Notes under the pieces: model-generated
Database searches by the model: none
Told to the model about the DNA's origin: nothing
The model's input: only the letters and a program-made list of their open reading frames with translations
Source: Lachnospiraceae bacterium
Lineage (GTDB): Bacteria > Bacillota > Clostridia > Lachnospirales > Lachnospiraceae
Assembly: GCA_017936885.1 (NCBI GenBank)
Contig: JAGBEO010000023.1
Span: forward strand, 1 to 41,943
Reading direction: 5' to 3'
DNA length: 41,943 nucleotides
Shown here: one piece after another, positions 9,035-16,930 of the stretch
Position numbering within the stretch: the stretch's first letter is position 1
How the letters are laid out: each line of letters starts with the position of its first letter
Made by a program: the position numbers and the translations under genes

Positions 9035-10438
9035 ATGTTAATGAAAAAAAATCAAACCAAAGAACTTATAAACTCACTTTCCGAATTGCAGGAAGCTAAC
9101 TATGCGCTTTCCAGTCAGCAACTGGCTGAAATTTATGAGCGTCTGCAAAACGGAAGACAGCAATTCGAAAAGATTCTGGAACAAAATATTTCTGCCGTTA
9201 TGCAGATCAGCTCATTAGATCTGATACTCCATCATTACACCGAAGATTTAGAGACCATCTCACGGAGCGTAGCAGATGCGACCAAAGCAATTCATTCTTC
9301 CTCCGAAGATACGTCAGGTGTGGCAGGCACTATTTCCAGCCAGCATGAGGAACTGACCAATACGATTATCGCAGCATCCGAAGAGTCCGGTAATGTCTAT
9401 AAGAAAATCGAAGAGGGACAAGGTGAACTGACCCTCATTAAACATTTATCCGAGAGTACCATTTCCGCCTCAGAAGAAATGCAAAGGGATATGGATCAAC
9501 TTGAGATGGTCATTGACCACATGAATGAAGTCATTGAAGGAATTAATTCTATTTCCTCACAGACCAATCTTCTTTCTTTAAATGCTTCCATAGAGGCCGC
9601 AAGAGCAGGGGAAGCCGGAAGAGGATTTGCCGTGGTTGCTGATGAAATTCGTAAATTGGCAGATGAAACCCAGACTCTGACAGGAACTATGGGCAACTTC
9701 GTAGAGGATGTGAAAAAAGCATCCCGGAAAAGTGTAGACAGCGTTGCCAGTACGATAGGTTCTTTGGAATCCATGACTGAGAAAATCGGACATGTATGGG
9801 CATTGAACGAAGAAAACCAAAAGCATGTTGCCAAAATCACGGATAATATCAGTTCTCTTGCATCTGTCAGTGAAGAAATCAGCAGTTCCATGGCAGAGTT
9901 GGAAAATCAGTCGAATGAAATTCAGGAAGAATGCAGAATCCTGTCTGATGATACCGAGAAACTGAGAGAACTCGGAATCCATGTAAAAAATTCGATAGAA
10001 CCGGTCGCAAATATTGAGACGACATTAGATGACAATGCCAAAATGATGGGTAAGATGTCCCAAGACGCTTTCTATGCCTTGGACAAAAAAGAGTTTGCAG
10101 GCTATTTGGACAGGGCCATCAATGCACATAAATTATGGCTTGTCAACTTGAAAAATATTGTAACAGGACGCACCATTCTGCCTTTGCAGTTAGATGATTC
10201 GAAATGCGGTTTTGGACACTTCTACTATTCCATTACACCGCAATACCCTGAAATCACCGATCTGTGGAATAACCTCGGCGCCAAACACAAAAAATTCCAT
10301 AATTACGGCTCTGACATCATCAGGGCACTGTTTGCGGAAGATTACAGCGGGGCTGAGCGCATGTATCAGGAAGCGGAACAATATTCTAAGGAACTGATTC
10401 ACGATCTGGAGGAAATGAAAGCCAAATTATCTCAATAA
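9035..10438 (+). CDS. Soluble methyl-accepting chemotaxis protein with CZB domain
   Basis: A 467-residue protein starting at ATG 9035 (GAGAAGG upstream). There is no membrane segment. The central coiled-coil has the strongly conserved signalling tip ([24 protein letters not shown] and [15 protein letters not shown]). The C-terminus is a chemoreceptor zinc-binding domain: His365 in NAHKLW, Cys391 in SKCGFGHF, and His418/His422 in AKHKKFH. CZB chemoreceptors are cytoplasmic and sense zinc or hypochlorous acid through the zinc-thiolate. It is divergent from the unknown HNH-like gene and convergent with the deacetylase remnant. Confidence 0.9.
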   Translation: MLMKKNQTKELINSLSELQEANYALSSQQLAEIYERLQNGRQQFEKILEQNISAVMQISSLDLILHHYTEDLETISRSVADATKAIHSSSEDTSGVAGTISSQHEELTNTIIAASEESGNVYKKIEEGQGELTLIKHLSESTISASEEMQRDMDQLEMVIDHMNEVIEGINSISSQTNLLSLNASIEAARAGEAGRGFAVVADEIRKLADETQTLTGTMGNFVEDVKKASRKSVDSVASTIGSLESMTEKIGHVWALNEENQKHVAKITDNISSLASVSEEISSSMAELENQSNEIQEECRILSDDTEKLRELGIHVKNSIEPVANIETTLDDNAKMMGKMSQDAFYALDKKEFAGYLDRAINAHKLWLVNLKNIVTGRTILPLQLDDSKCGFGHFYYSITPQYPEITDLWNNLGAKHKKFHNYGSDIIRALFAEDYSGAERMYQEAEQYSKELIHDLEEMKAKLSQ

Positions 10439-10451
10439 GAACGAATTAAGA

Positions 10452-10482
10452 GGGAGGCAGATAATTATTTGATCTGTCTCCC
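10452..10482 (+). terminator. Terminator-like hairpin after the chemoreceptor
   Basis: GGGAGGCAGAT pairs with ATCTGTCTCCC (one wobble) across a 9-base loop, 13 bases after the chemoreceptor stop. The tail GTTATGTTATTG is only modestly T-rich, so strength is uncertain. It can also serve transcripts from the right. Confidence 0.55.
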
Positions 10483-10504
10483 GTTATGTTATTGTACAGA
10501 TCCT

Positions 10505-10750
10505 CTAACTGCTGATCTGGCGCCCTTCATGATCCAAATGGTAATTATCCTTATAAATCAACTCTGAAATCGGGACTAATTCATATCCTTGGTCCTGCAA
10601 GGTCGTAATCAGGGTTTCCAGCGCATCCGCTGTATATTTAGCGCCGTTATGACATAAAATGATGCTGCCGTTTCCCAGATGTTTGTGCTGTGTTACGGTC
10701 TGGATGATGGAATCTACACCGTAGTCCTTCCAGTCGAGAGAATCAACATC
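10505..10750 (-). pseudogene. Displaced 3' end of the polysaccharide deacetylase gene
   Basis: This 246-bp segment encodes the last ~81 codons of a polysaccharide deacetylase, from VDSLDW to ...RQISS and the TAG stop. It matches 12914-13159 without gaps at 233 of 246 positions. All 13 differences are synonymous. The similarity starts exactly at the stop codon and ends at 10750, where unrelated AT-rich DNA begins. No start codon or upstream coding part is present. It keeps the junction with the convergent chemoreceptor, so it is probably the original 3' end of the resident gene. Confidence 0.9.
10728..10747 (+). other. Candidate attachment-site core, left copy
   Basis: The 20-bp sequence TTCCAGTCGAGAGAATCAAC is identical at 10728-10747 and 13137-13156. 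It lies at the gene-inner edge of the duplicated segment, where crossover should occur if the 3' end was swapped. It codes for the conserved VDSLDW motif. The assignment is by analogy with icd-type integration. Confidence 0.4.
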
Positions 10751-11028
10751 TGATACACTTGTAAAGTTAAATAGTGAATAGATTCCTTTCTTCTATATTG
10801 TTGTGGGGATTATATCAGAGAGAAAATGGGATTACAAGGAATATTTATTATTTGTTCCAGAAATTGATATTTAAGCTAGGTAACATCTTCATAGCATATA
10901 ATATCCTATTTACACTGTTATCACACTTTTCAAATTATGACAATTTAATTATGGTTAATTGGAAAATGAAAATGGCTTCGATTTTTTCAATGACATAACC
11001 GTTTGATTTGTCATCTTATTCGTTCCAT

Positions 11029-11670
11029 TTAACCCATTATGTTTCTATAAATTTCTTCTACTTCTTCAGGATTTGTTAAAAACCACTCTTTACCTGGAGA
11101 GTCCTTTATTTGTTTTTTTCTTAATTTCAAAATATTATGTATCGTTGCTTCTAGTGCTACCGAATTATTACATTTTATAATTAATGCAACATGTGGTTTT
11201 TCAGGAAAACAAGTTCCTATTTGAGAATAGATTCTTTGAAGAGGAGATCTATCTGTTCTACCAATCTTACATGCATAATAAGCACTTTTTTGTAAATGCG
11301 ATAATTCTTTATATGATTCATAATAATATAAATAAATTGAATTGTCTCCTTCTCCTATTATTTTATCAGCAGTATAAGTTTCCATCACTTCATCCACTGT
11401 AGTCTCAATTTTACAAATCTCTTTTTTAGAATAAGCTAAAGTCCATACACCATATCCTTTGTTCTTCAGCCCTTCATCCTTCAGCAAACTGCAAGCTTTC
11501 TTGAACACAGCCGCATAATCTTTATCTTCTATAATACCACCATTGTTTTTCCAATAATCACATATTGTATTTACTGCATTCTTTCTCTCAAATTGCTTTC
11601 CATCAAATAGCTCAATAAGTAAATCCTTAAACTCATTAGGTGTTAATTTTAGTCCTTGTATGTCTTTCAT
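11029..11670 (-). CDS. T5orf172 / GIY-YIG-like domain protein
   Basis: A 213-residue protein with AAAGGAAAAG upstream. The C-terminal ~100 residues match the T5orf172 (Mug113, GIY-YIG superfamily) pattern: SIYLYYYESY, then ACKIGRTDRSPLQRIYSQIG, VALIIKCNN, a conserved Glu in ALEATIHNIL, and GKEWFLTNPEEV. The N-terminal ~90 residues look helical and may bind DNA. T5orf172 proteins are found in phages and accessory islands, and nuclease activity is presumed rather than shown for most. It lies inside the repeat-bounded insert. Positions 10751-11028 contain no supportable gene. Confidence 0.7.
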   Translation of the reverse strand: MKDIQGLKLTPNEFKDLLIELFDGKQFERKNAVNTICDYWKNNGGIIEDKDYAAVFKKACSLLKDEGLKNKGYGVWTLAYSKKEICKIETTVDEVMETYTADKIIGEGDNSIYLYYYESYKELSHLQKSAYYACKIGRTDRSPLQRIYSQIGTCFPEKPHVALIIKCNNSVALEATIHNILKLRKKQIKDSPGKEWFLTNPEEVEEIYRNIMG

Positions 11671-11890
11671 CCTTCTATCTTTTCCTTTCAGATCAAAATT
11701 TGTACATGCAATCAGCCCTATTCAGTAAATAGTTTATAAAATTGTACCACAAGCAAAAGATTTATCATTCTAATTTCACCAATATTGCCATATCATGAGC
11801 AAACGTCAGATATTCGTTTTTGTACTTATGCTTAATCGAAAATTTGTTAATACAAAATCCATTTTTATCATTATTGAAGAAGTGAAAAAT

Positions 11891-11918
11891 AAGACCTCTG
11901 AATTTAATCATAGGTCTT
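11891..11918 (-). terminator. Intrinsic terminator of the GNAT operon
   Basis: On the minus strand AAGACCT and AGGTCTT form a 7-bp stem around a 14-base loop, followed by ATTTTTC. The stem overlaps the GNAT stop codon. From here to 11670 no gene is seen. Confidence 0.6.
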
Positions 11919-12495
11919 ACTCTATCCCAAAAATACTATATATATTATCATTGATCACTAAATACATTGGTGTGCATTTTCCCAATTCGTCATCTTCTTC
12001 ATAGGGTATTATAAATTCTGTTGCATCAACAAAATTTTTTCTTCTGTATAATTTTTCTCCATTCGCATTTGCCCTAAGAAAAATACCGGTAAACCCTATC
12101 GTTTTTGTTGACAATTCATATATATCCATCAGCAATATTTCAAAGAATACTGTACTATAGTATTTTTCAACGCCCAGCTTACCTGTCTTTGCCTTTTGAA
12201 ATGCCTTAGTAATCGCAAAGTATTTTATCTCTGCACATGATGCACTGAACATACAATTTGAATCTTCTTTTGAATAATATAGTGCTGTTGCTTTCAATGT
12301 AACAAAGGCAAATACTGTTGTTATTCCAGACTCTTCTTCATTCTCATCAATTAAAACATATGTAACTCCATTACCACTATTAGCACATTCTATTGCTTCT
12401 GCACTCAAAAAATCATTAAAGTCAGGATGCCCACAATCGAACTTATCCAAGACATCCTGACTTATATTCGCATTTGCCAATTCAACATATTTCAT
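11917..12495 (-). CDS. GNAT acetyltransferase, probable toxin of a toxin-antitoxin pair
   Basis: A 192-residue protein. The N-terminal FDCGHPDFNDFL resembles the F-x-C-G-x(3)-L-N-D-x-L start of TacT/AtaT-like GNAT toxins. It is followed by a core with FAFVTLKATAL, a beta-4-like EIKYFAI and a late GEKLYRRKNFV, where acetyl-CoA and substrate loops usually lie. TacT-type toxins acetylate aminoacyl-tRNA. The start ATG overlaps the TAA of the upstream small gene (TAATG), so translation is coupled. The toxin role is inferred from motif and operon order; it could also be an ordinary GNAT enzyme. Confidence 0.65.
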   Translation of the reverse strand: MKYVELANANISQDVLDKFDCGHPDFNDFLSAEAIECANSGNGVTYVLIDENEEESGITTVFAFVTLKATALYYSKEDSNCMFSASCAEIKYFAITKAFQKAKTGKLGVEKYYSTVFFEILLMDIYELSTKTIGFTGIFLRANANGEKLYRRKNFVDATEFIIPYEEDDELGKCTPMYLVINDNIYSIFGIE

Positions 12496-12683
12496 TAGTC
12501 ATTATCACCATTACACATTTTTTTCATTTTCTCGATATCAGAAGATGAAAAAATATCTCTTGATGCTGCACATTCATTCCAATATTCTTCTGTAACTTTC
12601 TGTGCGCACAATTCATTTAAAAATGATGATAACATACCCTTTTTAATAATTGTTGCTTCATTGGGTTTGATTGCCATAGCCAT
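12495..12683 (-). CDS. Small protein upstream of GNAT, candidate antitoxin
   Basis: A 62-residue protein (MAMAIKPNEATIIKKGML...) starting at ATG 12683, 8 bases after a perfect AAAGGAGG. A longer form from ATG 12725 (76 residues, AAGGTGG upstream) is possible. It precedes the GNAT gene in a TAATG overlap, as antitoxin genes typically do. It is acidic at the C-terminus and I do not recognise the family; it is not an obvious DUF1778 protein. A 26-bp inverted repeat upstream could be its operator. Confidence 0.6.
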   Translation of the reverse strand: MAMAIKPNEATIIKKGMLSSFLNELCAQKVTEEYWNECAASRDIFSSSDIEKMKKMCNGDND

Positions 12684-12757
12684 ATTTCCATCCTCCTTTG
12701 CACTTTTTTCCTTACTCTTATCCATATTATACCACCTTTTTATTTACTTTCATAGAT

Positions 12758-12799
12758 AGTATAATACCCAAACATCAAAGAAATAACTTTTTCTTTGAT
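12758..12799 (-). promoter_or_regulatory. Promoter element and operator-like palindrome of the GNAT operon
   Basis: At 12774-12799 ATCAAAGAAA and TTTCTTTGAT form a perfect 10-bp inverted repeat around TAACTT. A TATACT -10 candidate (12758-12763) follows on the minus strand, with a poor -35 (TTATTT, 17 bases away) that would overlap the palindrome. Overlap of palindrome and promoter suits autoregulation by the small protein or the pair. Positions 12800-12913 hold no gene. Confidence 0.5.
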
Positions 12800-12913
12800 A
12801 GTTATTGTACATTAAACGTTACAGAGGTGCAAGAAATTTTACATATAATATTCCTCCGTGTTATAAAGACACACATCTGTTTTTCAAATTTTCATATTAC
12901 CTCATGTTATTCA

Positions 12914-13159
12914 CTAACTGCTGATCTGGCGTCCTTCATGATCCAAATGATAATTATCCTTATAGATCAATTCCGAAATGGGCACTAATTCATATCCTTG
13001 GTCCTGCAAAGTCGTAATCAGGGTTTCCAACGCATCCGCTGTATATTTAGCACCGTTATGACATAAAATGATACTGCCGTTTCCCAGATGTTTGTGCTGT
13101 GTTACGGTCTGGATGATGGAATCTACACCGTAGTCTTTCCAGTCGAGAGAATCAACGTC
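12914..13159. repeat. Right copy of the 246-bp direct repeat
   Basis: This is the 3' end of the intact deacetylase gene, matched by 10505-10750 with 13 synonymous differences and no gaps. It probably arrived with the insert and replaced the original end. Confidence 0.9.
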
Positions 13160-13918
13160 CCACTGAATCGGATAATATCCACAGGCTTTTGCTGTTTTTA
13201 TGACATCATTGTCATAATCCCCATAAGGCGGACGGAATAGAAACATCTCATATCCGGTCAGTTCCTGCACCTTTCTATGTACTGCCATTAACTCTTCTTT
13301 GCACTCCTCATCGGAAAGCTGAGACATATTCTTGTGGTTCTCGCTGTGATTGCCCAGGTCATGACCGGCTGCCAGAATCGCTTTCACATCATCTGGGTAA
13401 GCTTCCACCCATCCCCCTGTCATAAAAAACGTCACCTTAACATTGTGCTTCCTCAAAATCTCCAAAATCGTAGCCGTATCCTCATTTCCCCAAGCCGCAT
13501 CAAAGCTGAGCGCCACCTGCTTTTTATCGGTCTCCACACAGTAAATCGGCAGTTCCCTGCCTCCTACCGTGTTGCTGACCGTAATAGAATCAGGAAGCAC
13601 TCTCGCCACCCCCTGGATCAGGGCTATCGTTGCTAACACAAACGCCGCCGACTTTACCGCCTGCATAATCACATTGCGATAGAAAACCTCCTTCTTTCGT
13701 TCTTCCTTCGTCTGTACTTTCTGCCCTTCACAGCTTCCGCCGCAATACTGGCCATATCCCCGTTGTTTTTCTCTCTCAGCATTCCATGCTTCCACCTGCT
13801 CACGCCTTGGCCATTGTTCCTCTTTCGTTCTGCCGTGCCTATCCGAAAACACCTGTCTTTCCAATTCTCCAAGTGCCAATTCGATTTTCTCACTCCATGA
13901 TTTCTGCTTTTTGGCCAT
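12914..13918 (-). CDS. Membrane-anchored polysaccharide deacetylase
   Basis: A 334-residue protein starting at ATG 13918 (GCAGGG upstream; MAKKQKSWSEK). Residues 1-80 are charged and cytoplasmic, with a CGGSC cluster. One membrane segment (about 83-107) precedes an extracellular NodB domain. Visible NodB motifs are SFDAAWG (138-144), the metal-binding GNHSENH (189-195), RPPYGDYD and DVDSLDW. Members remove N-acetyl groups from peptidoglycan or related glycans using a divalent metal. Its last 82 codons lie in the duplicated segment. It follows the membrane-protein gene by 84 bp, so they are probably co-transcribed. Confidence 0.9.
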   Translation of the reverse strand: MAKKQKSWSEKIELALGELERQVFSDRHGRTKEEQWPRREQVEAWNAEREKQRGYGQYCGGSCEGQKVQTKEERKKEVFYRNVIMQAVKSAAFVLATIALIQGVARVLPDSITVSNTVGGRELPIYCVETDKKQVALSFDAAWGNEDTATILEILRKHNVKVTFFMTGGWVEAYPDDVKAILAAGHDLGNHSENHKNMSQLSDEECKEELMAVHRKVQELTGYEMFLFRPPYGDYDNDVIKTAKACGYYPIQWDVDSLDWKDYGVDSIIQTVTQHKHLGNGSIILCHNGAKYTADALETLITTLQDQGYELVPISELIYKDNYHLDHEGRQISS

Positions 13919-14002
13919 AATAATACCCTGCACTTTTTTGTTACTAAAGTATATGCAGGGTATCTCACATTTTGTTATCAATTTTGCAGAAGGACATGCT
14001 TT

Positions 14003-14485
14003 CTATTGATCCCGTTTCATGCGTTCTAACTCATCCTCAATAGCACGTATCTTCCGGTCAGTATCATTAAGCCGCTGCTCCTGAATGCGCTGCGCCCTCT
14101 TCTCCTCTCCCCTTGTGGCGAAAAGAATTCTGGCAAGAAGCCCTGCCCCGCCGAAAATCAACACAAGAATCAGTACCCACTCATATAAAGTCATCCTCAT
14201 CAATGAAATATCTGTTGTCATGATAATCGCTACAATAATCAGAAAGACTCCGGCTGCTGTAAACACTTTCGACGGGAAGCTCCCTTCCGTGGCAAACATC
14301 CACACAATCCCTATGATAAACGGCACCATAATGAGTCCGTTATTCACATGAAAACCACCGATCCTCCATCCGTAACCGAACAATCCGGAAGACACCATAA
14401 CCTTCTGTGAAAATATAAATAATCCGGCCACTAACATAGCCAGTCCGGCAAGAAACTGCAATAACTCATTTTTCGCTTTTCTCAT
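14003..14485 (-). CDS. Four-segment membrane protein with coiled-coil tail
   Basis: A 160-residue protein with about four hydrophobic helices (roughly residues 8-28, 45-65, 72-90, 100-120) and a charged C-terminal helix (GEEKRAQRIQEQRLNDTDRKIRAIEDELERMKRD) likely to form a coiled coil in the cytoplasm. AGAGGT lies 7 bases before the ATG. It resembles LiaF/LiaI-type small membrane proteins only in layout, and I cannot assign a family. It is probably in one operon with the deacetylase, suggesting a role at the envelope. Confidence 0.75.
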   Translation of the reverse strand: MRKAKNELLQFLAGLAMLVAGLFIFSQKVMVSSGLFGYGWRIGGFHVNNGLIMVPFIIGIVWMFATEGSFPSKVFTAAGVFLIIVAIIMTTDISLMRMTLYEWVLILVLIFGGAGLLARILFATRGEEKRAQRIQEQRLNDTDRKIRAIEDELERMKRDQ

Positions 14486-14629
14486 TCATGCTACCTCTGT
14501 ATCTTTCCTTTTATTCGCTCAATCTTTCCCAGTATACTACTGTATTCTTTACATGCTTTTTCCAATCTTATCATGTTTTTTACAAAAATAAAAGGGATTT
14601 CTATTTCTTGCCAATTTCTTCTTTTACAC

Positions 14630-14657
14630 TTGACATTCCCATGGAAACCATTAAAAT
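14630..14657 (+). promoter_or_regulatory. Sigma-A promoter of the EIIC gene
   Basis: TTGACA (14630-14635), a 16-base spacer and TAAAAT (14652-14657) give a strong match to the housekeeping consensus. The start codon is about 125 bases downstream. The leader (14665-14785) includes a weak inverted repeat CAGTTAT/ATAACTG but no known riboswitch. The rest of 14486-14785 shows nothing further. Confidence 0.65.
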
Positions 14658-14785
14658 ATGATGTAATGTCACTGACAAGACAGTAGTCTTTACAGTTATT
14701 TCAGGCAATTGATAACTGATAATAAATCGATATCATGCTTGCTGTCTGCCATACATATCATACTACCCGAAAGGATATACATATC

Positions 14786-15835
14786 ATGAAAGAATTTTTA
14801 AAACGCAAAAACATTATCTTTTCCTTTAAAAGATACGGTGTGGAATGCTTAAGTGCCATGGCACAGGGTTTGTTCTGCTCTCTGCTCATCGGCACGATTA
14901 TTAAAACACTGGGACAGCAGTTGGGTATCGAATTTCTCGTAACCATCGGGACCTACGCCTCTGCGATGGCAGGTCCAGCCATGGCGATTTCCATCGGTTT
15001 CGCCCTGCAGGCGCCTCCGTTAGTACTTTTTTCGCTCGCTGCCGTAGGCGGCGCCGCCAATGAGCTGGGCGGTGCAGGCGGCCCGCTGGCTGTTCTGATC
15101 ATTGCTATTTTAGCTGCCGAATGCGGCAAAGTAGTTTCCAAAGAGACGAAAATCGACATTCTGGTTACTCCCTTTGTGACCATTTTCGTAGGTGTTGCCC
15201 TGTCAGCCTTATTGGCACCGGGAATCGGAACCGTGGCAAGCTCCGTTGGACAGCTTATCATGTGGGCTACCGATTTACAGCCATTCCTAATGGGTATCGT
15301 GGTATCTGTTCTGGTCGGCATCGCTTTGACACTTCCTATTTCATCCGCTGCCATCTGTGCCGCATTATCCTTAACCGGGCTTGCCGGAGGTGCCGCAGTA
15401 GCAGGCTGCTGTGCCAACATGGTAGGCTTTGCAGTTATGAGCTTTAAAGAGAACAAATGGGGCGGTCTGATTTCCCAAGGCATCGGTACTTCCATGCTGC
15501 AGATGGGAAATATCATGAAAAACCCCAAGATTTGGATTCCGCCCATCATAGCTTCCGCCATCACCGGGCCTATCGCTACCTGTGTCTTCCGGTTACAGAT
15601 GAACGGCACTCCTGTATCCTCCGGTATGGGTACCTGCGGTCTGGTAGGTCAGATCGGCGTTTATACCGGCTGGGTAAATGATATCGCTGCCGGAACCAAA
15701 AGTGCCATCACCGCATTTGACTGGATCGGACTGATTCTGATCAGTTTCATCCTGCCCGCAGTGATCTCTCTTCTGGCTGGCAATCTTTTACGCAAGATCG
15801 GCTGGATTAAAGAAAACGACTTAAAACTGGACTAA
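14786..15835 (+). CDS. Orphan PTS EIIC-type membrane protein (PTS_EIIC_2 family)
   Basis: A 349-residue, very hydrophobic protein with about 8-10 membrane segments. The start at 14786 follows AAAGGA. Gly/Ala-rich loops (GGAANELGGAGGPLAV, TGLAGGAAVAGCCANMVG, GTSMLQMGNIMKNPKIWIPP, GMGTCGLVGQIG) are typical of the stand-alone EIIC family PF13303. No EIIA or EIIB gene is nearby, so the phosphoryl donor and sugar, if any, are unknown. It has its own promoter and is monocistronic. Confidence 0.8.
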   Translation: MKEFLKRKNIIFSFKRYGVECLSAMAQGLFCSLLIGTIIKTLGQQLGIEFLVTIGTYASAMAGPAMAISIGFALQAPPLVLFSLAAVGGAANELGGAGGPLAVLIIAILAAECGKVVSKETKIDILVTPFVTIFVGVALSALLAPGIGTVASSVGQLIMWATDLQPFLMGIVVSVLVGIALTLPISSAAICAALSLTGLAGGAAVAGCCANMVGFAVMSFKENKWGGLISQGIGTSMLQMGNIMKNPKIWIPPIIASAITGPIATCVFRLQMNGTPVSSGMGTCGLVGQIGVYTGWVNDIAAGTKSAITAFDWIGLILISFILPAVISLLAGNLLRKIGWIKENDLKLD

Positions 15836-15901
15836 AGGCTATTTTTCAATACAAACCGTAACAAAATGTTATAAATTCATGAAAAAAACATATTTTACCC
15901 C

Positions 15902-15931
15902 TTTACAAATCCATAGAAAAACCGAGATAAT
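15902..15931 (+). promoter_or_regulatory. Likely promoter of the FliD-like gene
   Basis: TTTACA (15902-15907), an 18-base spacer and GATAAT (15926-15931) give a plausible sigma-A promoter about 105 bases before the gene's AGGGA site. A flagellar sigma-28 match was looked for; CCGAGATAA differs from the usual CCGATAA. Confidence 0.4.
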
Positions 15932-16044
15932 ATATATAGGATAATTCTGTTTTCAGCATACAGAATGAAACATTTTATCCTCATTCATTATCTATTCAAA
16001 TTACAGACACGGATGTCGATCATCATAACATGGAGGGATGAAAT

Positions 16045-16761
16045 ATGGGAATTAGTTTAAACGGATTAAATTCAGGTCTTGCAGACACTTATTCGACCTT
16101 ACTGGGTGGCAGCAGCTCTTCTTCCGGCATGGATGCGTCTTCGCTTCTTGCCGATTATGCTTCTATCAAAAACGGCAGTTACGGCAAGATGATGAAAGCA
16201 TACTACGCAAAAGCTTCTGCCAGCGAAGAGGATGACAGCGACAGCACTTCTTCCAAGAAAACAAGCAGCAATAAGGAAAAGGACGCTCTTACCGCTTCTT
16301 CTGCCAGCAGCGCTTACAAAGCTGCCGAGAAATTAGGCACTACAGAATTCAGTGAAGAGAACATTGACGAAGCATACAATGCGGTCTCCGATTTTGTGAA
16401 GCAGTATAACAGCCTGATTAAGAACGGTTCTTCCAGCAAAAACACTGCCGTGCAGAAACAGGCAGAGTATCTGTATGACACCATGTACAGCAATTATAAG
16501 CTTTTTGCAAAAGTAGGCATCACACTGAATACAGACAGAACCTTATCACTTGATGAGAGCACATTTAAAAAGGGCAGTACGGCTACCATGAAAACGTTAT
16601 TCAATGGTGCAAATTCCTTTGCAGATAAAGTATCTTACAAGGCCAGCCAGATGTATCGCTATGCCAATGAAGGAAAATCCGTAACCGCTAAGAACTATAC
16701 AAGCAGCGGTACCTACAGCACCACGAATACTACGGATTCTACAATCGACAGCGCGACATAA
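16045..16761 (+). CDS. FliD-like (flagellar cap C-terminal-like) protein
   Basis: A 238-residue protein with a strong GGAGGG 7 bases before the ATG. The N-terminus (MGISLNGLNSGLADTYSTLLGG) is followed by a Ser/Lys/Glu-rich linker (about 55-90) and a region like the FliD C-terminal domain: VSDFVKQYNSLI, LYDTMYSNYKLFAKVGITLNTDRTLSLDEST, LFNGANSFADKVSYKAS. Canonical FliD is about 450-700 residues, so this is a short relative lacking most of the middle. It has no signal peptide, as expected for flagellar-type export. No flagellar operon is nearby and the role is unknown. Confidence 0.7.
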   Translation: MGISLNGLNSGLADTYSTLLGGSSSSSGMDASSLLADYASIKNGSYGKMMKAYYAKASASEEDDSDSTSSKKTSSNKEKDALTASSASSAYKAAEKLGTTEFSEENIDEAYNAVSDFVKQYNSLIKNGSSSKNTAVQKQAEYLYDTMYSNYKLFAKVGITLNTDRTLSLDESTFKKGSTATMKTLFNGANSFADKVSYKASQMYRYANEGKSVTAKNYTSSGTYSTTNTTDSTIDSAT

Positions 16762-16848
16762 AGTCAGTCACCGGAACACTTTTTTACGCTTCTTTGATTC
16801 ATTAACAGCAATAATCAAGATTTTCTACACATAAGTGCAACATATAAA

Positions 16849-16890
16849 ACTCCTTGTACCAACTTGTAATCGGTACAAGGAGTTCTTTTT
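16849..16890. terminator. Strong bidirectional intrinsic terminator
   Basis: ACTCCTTGTACC and GGTACAAGGAGT form a perfect 12-bp stem with an 11-base loop, followed by TCTTTTT on the plus strand. It serves the FliD-like gene and, read the other way, lies just past the end of the isomerase operon. Confidence 0.85.
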
Positions 16891-16930
16891 AACCTTTTCT
16901 AAACTGCCTTCCGCAGTTTGAACCCACAGC

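Larger units (their letters stand above)
10505..13159. mobile_element. Putative small integrated element restoring its target gene
   Basis: Two 246-bp direct repeats (10505-10750 and 12914-13159) bound about 2.16 kb of visibly AT-rich DNA carrying a T5orf172-like gene and a small-protein/GNAT pair. The intact deacetylase uses the right copy and the left copy is a stranded 3' end. This is the geometry of elements that integrate inside a gene and bring a replacement 3' end, as e14 and phage 21 do in icd. No integrase is encoded, so the element is either mobilised in trans or is the remainder of a larger one. Confidence 0.65.

Noticed and set aside
10774-10998. Plus-strand open frame of 74 codons inside the insert
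   Set aside because: No ribosome binding site, AT-rich chance composition and no recognisable motif.
11795-12004. Plus-strand open frame antisense to the GNAT 3' end
   Set aside because: It reads through the terminator and the reverse of the GNAT gene, with no ribosome binding site.
15900-15935. Flagellar sigma-28 promoter for the FliD-like gene
   Set aside because: CCGAGATAA carries a two-base insertion relative to CCGATAA and no TAAA box is correctly placed; a sigma-A reading fits better.
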